This document shows, one piece after another, positions 23,517 to 33,593 of a stretch of 64,000 bases of DNA. The stretch comes from Nymphaea colorata (taxonomy: Eukaryota; Streptophyta; Magnoliopsida; Nymphaeales; Nymphaeaceae): NCBI RefSeq assembly GCF_008831285.2, contig NC_045147.1, positions 24,390,981-24,454,980 of the forward strand, in the 5' to 3' direction. The notes beneath the pieces were generated by a model. It was not told the DNA's origin. It did not search any database and was given only the letters and a program-made list of their open reading frames with translations. Every line of letters begins with the position of its first letter. Position 1 is the first letter of the stretch. The position numbers were made by a program, and so were the translations under genes.

Positions 23517-25261
23517 CTGCACACCGAACAATAAACTTTTAGTACCCACACCCTCTTATTTTGCCAATACGAGTGGATTTAAAAATAATTTCCTTGGAAC
23601 CCATTATTTTGGAGATGAACTAGCTAGGAGCGCGTCTGGCCGAGGTCAGTCATTGTTTGTCTATTTTTTTATCTCAAGGGATTCCAATAAGGTTCAGATC
23701 TGGGTCCGTAGGGTCAATAGAACGTGGAACCCAACCTGTTCAAACGGAGTCCGTGCCAGACCGTCACCTGGTTGGTCTTAGCTAAAACTAGGAGGAAAAC
23801 AAAAAAAACCCTGCCGGTTTGTAGTAAGATTCAGAGAAAAAACAAAAGAAATTGAAGGCAGTTCTTTTGAATTTCGCTATAAGTTCATTTTTTTGTGCTC
23901 CAAAATGTGTAAAATAACTGGTCGACTGACATGGAAAACAGCGTGTTGTCCTGTGTTTGATTCCCATGAGTACTACCCCAACACTGCAATCTGTGGTGCC
24001 ACAACCACCCAAGTTCTGTAGCAAGCCCTAAACCCCGTGGGAGAGGCTTCTGCTTTTCCAATACTTGGTCTTTCATGCATCACAAATAGTTGATAGCAAA
24101 TAAATGAGGACCAGCAACCAGCCTCCACACAAGCACTGCACTGCTGAGATTAGCAAAATAACAAACCCTTTAATAGATGTTGCAACATCTGTCATATATT
24201 AATGGGGTGAACCTCAAACGCCAATAGGAAAAGTGAAGTGTGTATATATATATACTGGCAGTTTTTCCCTAAACCTAATCTCCTGTCCAGTTGGTGCTTG
24301 CTTCCACTAAAAAAACAGTTGTTTTGAGCTAGGGCTGTGGAGAATTCAGCCCGTATAATCAGGCTATCAGCTGCTTTCGACCTGTGCCCTACATCGTAAG
24401 GGCTGCCTGTGCCAGCTTGCCCATTGAAAAGGAAAAGAAATGTTCATTTACGGCCCGGGCATTTTGTTTTGTCCTCCTAGAAAGGGCATCAAGTTTCTGA
24501 TTACCTTAATAGCGTCACTTTTACTGATAACTATCAAAAGTGGCCGTGAGTTAAATTATGACATGTTGGAGCACGTGAAAACATTTTCTGCATCAATTGG
24601 GAAACTTGTCTTTGTTTTCTATTTGTTTAAAAGGATTTTGACCGTTCAATTATGATTGCAACTCTTTTTGTTTTTTTTTTCTAGAGTTGAAGGGCAGAAG
24701 ATGAACCCTTGCTTGACAGTTGTTAAAAATACTAAGCTCTGTACTAGGAAAAAACTGAGAGCTGTATGTGAAATTACTACCAAAATGTTGTTCCTTAAGT
24801 GAAGGAATTTCCCCAGAAAAATGGCGCAGCATCGTTCTGCCTCGAAGGCAGAAAACCTTTAACGCTCCTTGATTAGTGAGCCAAGCAAAAGTTTTATATG
24901 TTCGAACTCACTAATTAAATGAAATGAGACTAATTATCTCTTACGCCCATTATGCGTTTGGTATGCTAATTAAAAATGATCCTTCCCTCAAGTGCAAGGC
25001 ATGGCCTAATGATAAGCCCAAAATTTTGGATTTTATGAAAACCTGTTTGGATGAAGAAAATATTTCCCTCATTTACAACTGATTTAGTTTATGGTATCGC
25101 TAAGAGCGTTAAGATGGAGAAACAGTATCAAGTTCCATCTTCTCAATTCTCAACTTGAACATCCATGGATAACAAGAGTTTAGGTATTACTCTCGAGGCA
25201 CAGCCCCATTAATAGATTCATCCTACAATTTTAAGGTTCTTTCTCATTTTTTTTTCATTTA

Positions 25262-25437
25262 GGGTTGTTTTTGTGTCACCACAAATTTGAGATCTACTGT
25301 GATATAAGCCATTGATTTAAGGTCGAACTTCCTCTCATCCAACCTTAAATCCATAGTTTTTAACATGTTGCATGAATCTTAATGTAAACTGATAACATTT
25401 CAAAACACACCTTTTAATGCAGCCTTGATCAACCTTA
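25262..25437 (+). repeat. MITE-like repeat family A, copy 2
   Basis: Shares ordered blocks with copies at 2393, 38690 and 45709: GGGTTGTTTTTGTG start, CCACAAATTTGAGATCTACT, TTTTTAACATG, and the end ACACACCTTTTAATGCAGCC. The last block is nearly identical to copy 1. Confidence 0.55.
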
Positions 25438-25620
25438 AAAGATAATAATAACAAGGACAAGTTGTAGTTAGCACTATCAAATTCAATAAATTACCCCATT
25501 ATAACTACACTCTCTTTCTAAGAGTTCTACGAGTAACCATCCAAGAGGGAGGATTCCCGTCGATGAATCTCCCTCTTACTGGTCACCCGCCGGTATCTTA
25601 AGCTCAGGTCTCTTTCACAC

Positions 25621-25621
25621 A

Positions 25622-25653
<32 letters not shown>

Positions 25654-25660
25654 TACACAC
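25621..25660. repeat. (TC)n followed by (AC)n microsatellite
   Basis: Compound dinucleotide repeat. It produces a spurious minus-strand frame rich in VCVCVRERERV. Confidence 0.95.
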
Positions 25661-25771
25661 GCAGTGCTATTGCATGGACACTTTTAAGTTTTAACGCATA
25701 CGTGGAGCCAACAGACCGCGGCCGTTCTTTGTTCCGAAGGTGGCTGGTCTTCGTAATTCGCCTGCTGTTGC

Positions 25772-26254
25772 ATGCTCCACGTTCATTGGTGGTCAACTGA
25801 AAAAGGTTTAGACGGGAGGAAAAGGATTGTTCTGATTGGTGCCTCCTTTTCCAAGCCAGAGGGCATCGGTTTCATGGACGACGCTGCTGCATGTACAGTT
25901 GCACGCGGCTCCTTTCTCCCCTTCAACAGATCAGCAGCTGTCTTCTTCTCTCTGAGCAAAAAGATTCCTGTCTCCTGCCTGCTACTGATAGTACTCTTCT
26001 CGCACACCCCTGATTCGGTCAACGGTCACCAAAGAACTTCAAACTTCAAATCGATTCCCAATGGCATAAGAACGTATAGACAATATTATAATGATCGACT
26101 CACAGCTTTGGTTAACACGGACCACATCCAAAAACCTCCATCCTTTTACAGGGAATCGGCTACCTATCGACGGATTAAGAAACAGGAAACTCGATCAACG
26201 CTTAAGAGGAAGAAACTGAAAGAGCATGACCTACGGACAAATAGTCTTAATTGA
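25772..26254 (+). CDS. Hypothetical ORF, 160 residues, unknown
   Basis: A continuous ATG-started frame in a less AT-rich stretch. A second in-frame ATG lies at 25874 (MDDAAACTV). A hydrophobic segment near residues 66-79 (IPVSCLLLIVLFSH) is followed by a basic, Lys/Arg-rich C-terminal half ending LKEHDLRTNSLN. That layout could be a secreted or anchored peptide precursor, but the N-terminal part before the hydrophobic segment is long. I recognise no family and see no clear promoter. It may be a chance frame. Confidence 0.25.
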   Translation: MLHVHWWSTEKGLDGRKRIVLIGASFSKPEGIGFMDDAAACTVARGSFLPFNRSAAVFFSLSKKIPVSCLLLIVLFSHTPDSVNGHQRTSNFKSIPNGIRTYRQYYNDRLTALVNTDHIQKPPSFYRESATYRRIKKQETRSTLKRKKLKEHDLRTNSLN

Positions 26255-27659
26255 TAACTCGAAGAGGCTTAATCGGCATTAGCTATAACTTTTCAGAAGC
26301 TTCTAACCATATGGGTGCTAATCGATGGAGACCTAATTAGCATTACACATCATAAACTGGTAAAAGTTGGGATTTCCTGTGTCCAACAACACAGAACTTA
26401 CCATTTATACCCACCTGCTTCATAGGTTCGTCGGAAGCCAAACTTAGGGTGCATGACAACAAACACATAGAATGGGCTTCAGAAGTGGTCGGACACGAAA
26501 ATAGAGATGACGTTTGTGCTTTTTCTATATTTGTGAAATAGGGTTGAAGGGGTGGTCATGGCCTACCAAACCAGTTCGATTTCGCGGTCAGGAGAACAAT
26601 GTGTGCGCCACGAATACGAATACAGACCAACAAAAGATTTTTTGGCGAAAATGTGGTCATGGCTCATGTGACTCCGCTACCACGCTGTTGTGCTATTAGT
26701 ATCTCATGTGGCATTCCGTAGGATGACAGGCCATTTCACTTCGCTGAACTGAGCAGCAATGACAAAAAATAGACCTCGGCAAGTTGTCAACGAAGGCTAA
26801 GCTCGTGTTAAGATTTTTTAAAGAGTGTGCACGGAACCTAATGTGTATATGATGCGATTGATGCGGGACATCATGAATTAAAAAGTAGCGTCGCATGTCA
26901 AACAGCATCAATCTTCCAGCTAGCTTTACAAAGATAATTTTTACATATAGCTAACAAATGCAAAAAGTTGAGGTACCACAAACATGGTTCTAGAAAGGAG
27001 AATGATGCTAAAGAAGCATATTGAAAGCAAAGAGATCAAGGTATATATAATCCGGCATCGAACACAACTTTTCAACATTTAAAGGTATATATAAGATGGC
27101 ATCGTACACAACTTTTCTCCATTCCATTACAGCCAGTCTAGCGAATATCTGAACATCAAACTTAAGGGTGAGTTTATTTGTGCGAGCAAGTTGTTCAAAA
27201 CTTGGTTTTGAGAACACTCGCACCTCTTGTTTCAACAAATAAAAGAATGAAGACTGCCAACCTGAATACCTTTACAGGTGAGAAGAAAATGGGACGTGCA
27301 TACAGCGCGTCACAAGCAAAACAACCTGAAATGCATTTGTCTATGTCAAGCAATTCCTCGAATGTCCACGCACGCGGAGCAGCCATCTAACATTTTTCCA
27401 TGGATCAAAGCGGAATAGGTTGTAGGAGCAACACAGTGACTGGATATTGCCTATTCTAGCATATCAATTTCTTCTACTAATACCCCTTCATATTGGGGAG
27501 GTTTTGCGGACACTTTACAGGGCACTCCAGAAAATGCAGAATAGGTTTAAGCGTTGGTAACATCTAAAGCCGATTATTTCAGTCTTCCCTAGATTGAAGC
27601 AACTTTAATTTAGCAACATTCGTGTAGCTATTCCAACTATGTAGATCAAAAGCAGTTAA

Positions 27660-27661
<2 letters not shown>

Positions 27662-27690
<29 letters not shown>
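27662..27690. repeat. (TA)n microsatellite
   Basis: About 14 uninterrupted TA units. Confidence 0.95.
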
Positions 27691-27694
<4 letters not shown>

Positions 27695-28061
27695 TCTGTA
27701 TGTTGGGAACAGAACGTGATCACGATGATTAAGACAATGATATCTGATTTTACACAAACACAAGAAAACACTCCAGGGACCTGGCCGTTTAATATATGTA
27801 GATTCTGAGATAGACCATGGGTGATCCCCACCTCTGCGTCCTGCAAGAGGAACTAAACAATCTTCACAGCTCTACGCTTACCACCTGCTCTCCAATTGTG
27901 GCCGTACAATAACCATTGAAAGACCACAATTACAAATTGCTTGGCTGTTTAAAGAAGTTTAGGTTCCTCATTCCTGCTTAAATTACACAAATAAGACCCA
28001 CAGAATTTGTCCACGGAAAAGATAAACAAACTTTGGACTCTGACAAAATCTCTTGATAAAA

Positions 28062-31000
28062 CTACTTGTTTTCTTCCTTATCTGTAGCATCCACTTCTGG
28101 CGTTTCCTTCATCTGAAACAAAGGATGACAAATCTGTTTTTTTAAAGAAATAGGCAAACAGGAAGAGGGAAAAGCAAAAAAACTTAAGGTGTGAATGTCC
28201 TGAATCCTGAAACTTGTCAAGAACCTCAAAAGTAACTAGAAAGATAAACCTTGTCATAGTAGTGCAGGAAACTCAATTATCATACCAGTCCTCATACCCT
28301 GGATCAAGTTTCTTGACACCCAAGTACCAAAATTATTGGCCTAAAAGTGAGGACACCTTTCATCATCTCTTATTCAAATTCAAGGGCGAAGAAAGTTGGA
28401 GTTGGAGTTCAGAAGATTGACAAAAACATCCATACCACACCCCCACCCAATAAGAAGAACAAATAAGATAACATGAAGTATTCAAAGTAGACAATCCTTT
28501 TGCAAAGAAACAAAAGCAAGCATCGTCTAATAGGAAGTGCCTCCTTGAGAATCACATGCCCATTCATGTTCAACCCAGTCAGTAACACAAGCACATAGAA
28601 CAGTCAGTGTTCATACTGCAGAATATTAAAGTATCTAAGAGGCTTCATTGATTTGGCAAAAAACTAGAAGATCAAATACTCAAGACTCAAGAGTGTAAGT
28701 ATGGTTAACATACCGTTAAATTGTTTAAACTGTTCGCAACATCATCTTGCTGTTGTTGCAAAGTATTCCTCAGTTCTTGAAATTCCTGTTTTGTTTGATC
28801 TATTATAATTTGTCAAGGCTAACCCAAATTCAAGATCAAATGGCTTTAGTTCTCACCGATTTTAGCTGCTCAACCTCAACAATCAGAGTCTTCTTCAGGT
28901 CTGTGAGTTCCTGCACAAGAAAGACAAACACTCCAATTGAGCCATGCGTCCAGGACTCGGCATAAGATAAATACGACAAAAAATGAAATCACAAAAATAT
29001 TGAAAGAACAAACTAGGAATCAAGCGCAGAGAAAGATCAAGACATGTCAGAAAGCTTTGAGCTTCGAATATAACATAACTGTGGAGATAAATTATGATGT
29101 CTACTATGTCTTTATTATTTCATTAGGAAGCCAAGATCCTCGCTAGTTCCCTAGCTACTACAATCTAAATAAGGCCAGAATTTAGCAAGTATATTAACAG
29201 CATGGGAGCTCTCATTTAACGAATATTACACTTTTCAAAGGAAGGAACCACCCGAAATCTTCCAACTGACGGATAAGAATATAGTTCTATGGTATCCTCC
29301 ATCAAAACCTGCAACCTTGCTAAGAAATTCTTCAGCAATCTTGGCACCAATCTAATTCTTTGAAGCTACTTCTTGGACGTTTTTCCCCAAAGTGGTTTCC
29401 TCAGAAAAATCATATACTTTTCTTTACCATGAATTATACAAAAATAAATAAAAAGGATTAAAAAATAGGTTTTCCTAGTGCCTTTCTCAGAAGCAGAAAA
29501 ATTTGCACAAGTTAGAAGAAACCAAAAAGAAACAGGAAAAACACATGCCTGAAACAAACCAAAAAAAAAATTGAATATCACAATTATCGAGATAATAGCA
29601 TGATACTTTGATAGCATTGCTATTCTGTGATATTATAAATACTGAATCAAGATAATAGTATATTATTTCTGATATCACTGCTATTCTCTGATATTATAAC
29701 TTCTGAAATTTTCTTTGGATGACATCTCATCCTTGTGCATAGGAAACACAAATTACAACAGACCATCTATTGCCTTTTTATTTAACAAGCATAACTATTT
29801 CCGATATTTTTTTATCTTTGACCAAGGAAAAAGGCCCTCAGTCCACAGAAACATGATTTATATTCTAATATGCACCTCCAAGACTCCACAATTGTCTAGG
29901 AAGGCAATAGAATTTTGATAGGATTTCACACCACCAATCACATATTTGCCGAATGTGCTAACTATGTATATGATGCCGAAAATAGACCAATTTGAGATCA
30001 CCCTTCCATTAGAATTAGCAAAAGCAATGTCTCCTTGCATAATATGGATTCCAAACATTCATGATCTTTATGTGAATGAGTCGAATTACTTATCCCTCGG
30101 TCTATTAGTGAACCATCTCCCCAGGGATTGTGAAAGATGTTCCACTAGAAATATTCTTGTTATTGCTTCGACTCATATTCCCCAAAAAGTGGATCCCGCT
30201 CTAATAGCTCCGAATAAATCAAATACATGCATTAAGATACGAAGGCTTCTTATTCCACAACAACGAAAGCAGTCCTAGAGTGGCTTCACCGACTGGAACA
30301 CTTAGAGGAGCTCCCGTGTCAATCACTTCCATTCCTCTCGTCAGCCCATCTGTAGCACTCATAGCTACAGCTCTAACTCGATTATTTCCTAATAATTGCT
30401 GTACCTCACAAGTCACATTAATTTCCTGACCTGCGATATCTCGACCCTTAACTACCAAAGAGTTGTAAATATTAGGCATCTTCCTCGGGGAAAAAGCTAC
30501 ATCCAGTACTGGACCAATGATTTGAGCGATACGTCCCTGATTTTTTTCCACAAGTGTTGAAACTCCGAGACCAGAAGTAGTAGGATTTGTTCTCATAAAA
30601 AACTGAACTATGTCTAAAGTTTTTGCGAATATTACCGAACCGAAAATGTACGATAGCAAGTTGATCGGTTAATTCAATAAGAAATGGGAGTTAGCGCTAT
30701 TCAGTGCTTTAGGATGAAGAACCCATCCAAGTTTGAGAGTTTGTCTTTTAGATGGGAAACACAACGTCATTCTTCACTCTCAGATTCTTAGAGTTCACAA
30801 ATATATCCAGAATGGAAATCAACATGTCAATCATTGCAATATTATATCATCCCTTTTTGCTGCTTTTCCATCTATTGAACAGAAATTTCAAAACAAAATA
30901 CCCGATCATCAATAAATTTTTCAATTACTTAGAATGCCACATTTTTGGAGTAAAACATGTGCTACCCCTATGGCCATGCACGTAACTTACAAAACATAGC

Positions 31001-33593
31001 CTAGAACTTAAATTTGCAAAAGAATTTTAAATGCTAGTGCCAATCAGAGAAGCTTCTAGAACCGTTTTGGGTTCAAAAGCACAAGATTTCTTTGCCAACA
31101 TTTTCTCTCTGATCTCACGCACATGAAAATTACGAGATACATACAGAATGGAGATTAACACTTTTGCTTTCAAGATAATTGTCATCCTGCTCAACAACTA
31201 GAAAAGCACTTGGACCTTTAGCTGGCAAGCACAAGATTTCTTTGTTCGCACTTCCTTTCTCATCCACATAATTGTCATCGTGCTCTCAATATTATTATTA
31301 TCGCCATGCTATTCCCTTCTCTTGAAGATTCTTGAAAAGCCATAATGGGTTTTTTTGTGGAATTGGTTCCAGTTACCTAGACCACATCAAGATACAGTTC
31401 TCAAATTATTCATTGGGAAACTAAATTAATCAACCTAAAAGATGACAATCAGTCTATTTAACCTAAGATGCATCCACATAACCACCTTTATGTATGTCGC
31501 GGACCCCGACAGAATGTGAATTCCAGAGTTATTAGTTGATCCGTTGTGAGGGGCATTTGATCCATTGTTGACCCCTGTTTAGAATTTGCGTAATATAAAA
31601 TGTTTGAATACTTGTATTGTCGCAAAGAATAGGAGGCAAATGATTTAATTGATTTACCTTCTCTCTGGACTAAATGTTATATGTATCGTACGATACACAC
31701 AGTCACACACATATCATATGATACGTACAATACCCTTACAATACACGATACGCTCGTGTATCGTAAGCGTATCGCCTGGATCGTACGATATGGGCGACAC
31801 ACTCCCGTAACATACGATACGGCGAAAAAGGCAAAAAAGGGGCCCGACAGCCCCTTGTTGCATTATGTTTTTAAGTTTAAAGTTTTAAACACTCCTCTTT
31901 ATTCCTTTTCTTGTTTCAAAAGATTCCAAGAGACGTGGGAGGGAGAGATTTTGTCTATTTTCATCAAAAATCACTGAGGATTCATCGATTTGGGAGAGCC
32001 TACTAGGCTGTGAAAAAATTTTCTCGTAGTGAGAATGGTGGGAAGCTTGGAGAAAGAGGGTTTTTTGGTTGTTAAGATTCTATAAAATTTTCAAGTTTAA
32101 AATTGTGATGGATGCTTACTATGTTATTTTGAATTTCTGATTTCTTATCTTTGAGTGTGTTGTTGACATACATGAATGTTCCTTATGTATGATGATTTTT
32201 TTTTTATATTGAATACATTTTTCTTGACTTTTACTGATTTCTGTTTATTTTCTGGATTTTTTATGATTTTTTCTCTTTTTTTTTAATTTTAATATGTTTT
32301 TCAATTAAAAAAAATAATTTTACGATATGCTACCCGATGTTTGTGATAAGTTATGATATGGCGTATAGGTCGGCCCTACCGATACGCGTTACACTACAGC
32401 TTTTACAACGGTTTGCCCTGAGTACTCTTGTCCGAAGCAATTCCACCTACAATTTTCATATATCAGAATAAAACAAACGCATTCCACCTCTCTCCATGTT
32501 GAAGCAAAACATACAAATGAGAGTGAAACAATGGCTTAGCAAACATACAAATGAAATCATCCAAATTCAAAATGAACTCCAAATTCTGTCATTTTCACCA
32601 ACTCTTAAGTGTACCTACGTGGTCCTTCTTTATGAGTTTTTCTAGTCGATCTAGCTCCCAAAGAAGGAAGACATCATACGCTTTGTCTTCGACTAGATCC
32701 TACGGAAACAAAAACTGGGCATTCCTAACATTCCCAAACATCGCCATTTCTAACTTGTGATGACAAAGAGCTAAACGATCACAGATCATAGAAATAAGAC
32801 AAGCAGTTCACTTCATCAAAGTACGCATTACGCAGGGCGAATGTGCTTAACCTTCAAACAGGTAACAAAAAATTTGTAGCATTTACAATCTAAGTGGAAA
32901 TTGAGAGTGAAACATAAAAACTCACCTCCCGGTAGGTTTTAACTTGTGTGTCGAGCTTCGACCTCCAATCCTGCAAATCCTGGATGCCACCACAAAATAA
33001 GCTTTTCCAAGTTGGGAGGAAGAGGAGAAAGGGAAATCCAAATAGGGGCTTCCTCGACAGTCTCCGAGCAACGATTAATGAGATGGAAACTTTATACCTT
33101 TTTTAAACCTTGAATCCGACCCAACAGATCCGCCTTTGACTCCTTCAGCTCCTTAATGGGAAAAATAATGAAGGTAACGGAGAGAAAACTCGATTGTATA
33201 AAGTGAAAAAGCAAAAAGGCACGAATGGGCGAGGCATACCGCTATCCTTGAGGTAAGAGGCGCCAAATTCTCCTTCTGCTAAATGGGGAACAAAGAATGA
33301 GCATTAAAGTAAAACTTAAGAAGGCAAAACAGCAACAAGAAGTTGGAACTAAAACATTAGTGTTCTTCACACACCCATCTGCGGAACTGGAAGAATTAGG
33401 GTTTCAGAGAGACACAGAGAGAGAAAGAGAGATGATGGCGGTGGTGGAGTTACCGAAGAATTAGGGTTTCACAGGGAGAGAGAGAGAGAGAGAGACATGA
33501 TGGTGGCGGTGGATTTACCGAAGAGGAGGAAGGAGCCGATACAGAAGGAGGTGCCGCGGAAGCATCTGTCTCCGCCATTGGGGATGAATCCAT
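28062..33593 (-). CDS. Small coiled-coil protein, seven exons, function unknown
   Basis: Exons on the minus strand: 33593-33519, 33275-33240, 33151-33098, 32979-32926, 28910-28857, 28785-28714, 28112-28062 (396 nt, 131 residues). Every border is GT..AG and every intron is phase 0. The start is ATG 33593 ([10 protein letters not shown]); ATG 33578 is an alternative. The N-terminus is Ala/Ser/Pro-rich. From about residue 26 to 110 the protein is a continuous amphipathic helix, e.g. [36 protein letters not shown] and [20 protein letters not shown]. It ends in an acidic tail, [11 protein letters not shown]. No signal peptide or membrane span. The sequence looks like a conserved small plant coiled-coil protein, but I cannot assign a role. 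At exon 4 a second acceptor nine bases inside (GATTTGCAG) could drop three residues. Intron 4 is 4.0 kb and holds plastid DNA and a repeat. Confidence 0.82.
29609..29707 (+). repeat. Diverged local duplication in intron 4
   Basis: Two similar segments of about 37 bp (29609-29646 and 29671-29707) sharing CTATTCT-TGATATTATAA; AT-rich, non-coding. Confidence 0.5.
29946..30272 (+). pseudogene. ycf2: Plastid ycf2 fragment (nuclear plastid insertion)
   Basis: About 109 codons of plastid Ycf2 in frame, with blocks such as [30 protein letters not shown] and [20 protein letters not shown]. The fragment stops abruptly at 30272 where the sequence switches to antisense atpB. It has no start or stop of its own and sits inside intron 4 of the coiled-coil gene, on the strand opposite to it. 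It is a nuclear copy of plastid DNA and not expected to be functional. The left border near 29946 is approximate. Confidence 0.9.
30273..30690 (-). pseudogene. atpB: Plastid atpB 5' fragment with its leader (nuclear plastid insertion)
   Basis: Minus-strand copy of the start of the plastid ATP synthase beta gene. The start codon is at 30596 and about 107 codons remain open, with [20 protein letters not shown] and [15 protein letters not shown]. It ends at the junction with ycf2 around 30272. Sequence upstream of the start codon (to about 30690) resembles the plastid atpB leader, so plastid regulatory sequence was carried along. Substitutions such as Gly to Glu in VPVGEATLG show drift. The right border is uncertain. 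It cannot make a working beta subunit: the nucleotide-binding P-loop and catalytic region are missing. Confidence 0.9.
30730..31300. repeat. Degenerate internal repeats in intron 4
   Basis: Phrases recur in altered form: CAGAATGGAAATCAAC versus CAGAATGGAGATTAAC, GCACAAGATTTCTTTG twice, and ATAATTGTCATC twice. This suggests an old local multiplication or a decayed transposon. No coding potential. Confidence 0.4.
31678..32400. mobile_element. Palindrome-rich repeat element (ATCGTACGAT words)
   Basis: Both ends are packed with short palindromic words (ATCGTACGAT, TATCATATGATA, TACGATA, GATACG). The left side spans about 31678-31822 and the right side about 32320-32400. The middle is AT-rich and unstructured. 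Clustered subterminal palindromes at both ends are typical of non-autonomous DNA transposons. Exact termini and target duplication were not resolved. Confidence 0.45.
33390..33519. repeat. 65-bp tandem duplication across a splice donor
   Basis: Two adjacent 65-bp copies (33390-33454, 33455-33519), each starting GAAGAATTAGGGTTTCA and ending TTACC on the + strand. The unit carries the exon 1 donor context (minus strand CTTCGGTAA) of the coiled-coil gene. The donor used is at the 33519 edge; the copy at 33454 repeats the motif inside intron 1. The second copy also contains a longer (GA)n run. Confidence 0.85.

Larger units (their letters stand above)
18583..28061. other. Intergenic, HIPP to coiled-coil gene
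   Basis: About 9.5 kb, repeat-rich. Contents seen: HIPP promoter; (GA)n at 19591-19612; an old repeat-like stretch at 19750-19960 with ATCGGATATAACGGATC words; a possible decayed retroelement on the minus strand (21240-22900); an exon-like fragment (23439-23516, minus); a 160-codon ATG frame (25772-26254); MITE family A copy 2; a (TC)n/(AC)n block; and (TA)n at 27662-27690. No confident complete gene. Confidence 0.5.

Noticed and set aside
30219-30659. Open frame of 146 codons that could be called a nuclear ATP synthase beta gene
   Set aside because: Only the N-terminal part of atpB, joined to antisense ycf2, with no transit peptide or catalytic region; it is a plastid insertion.
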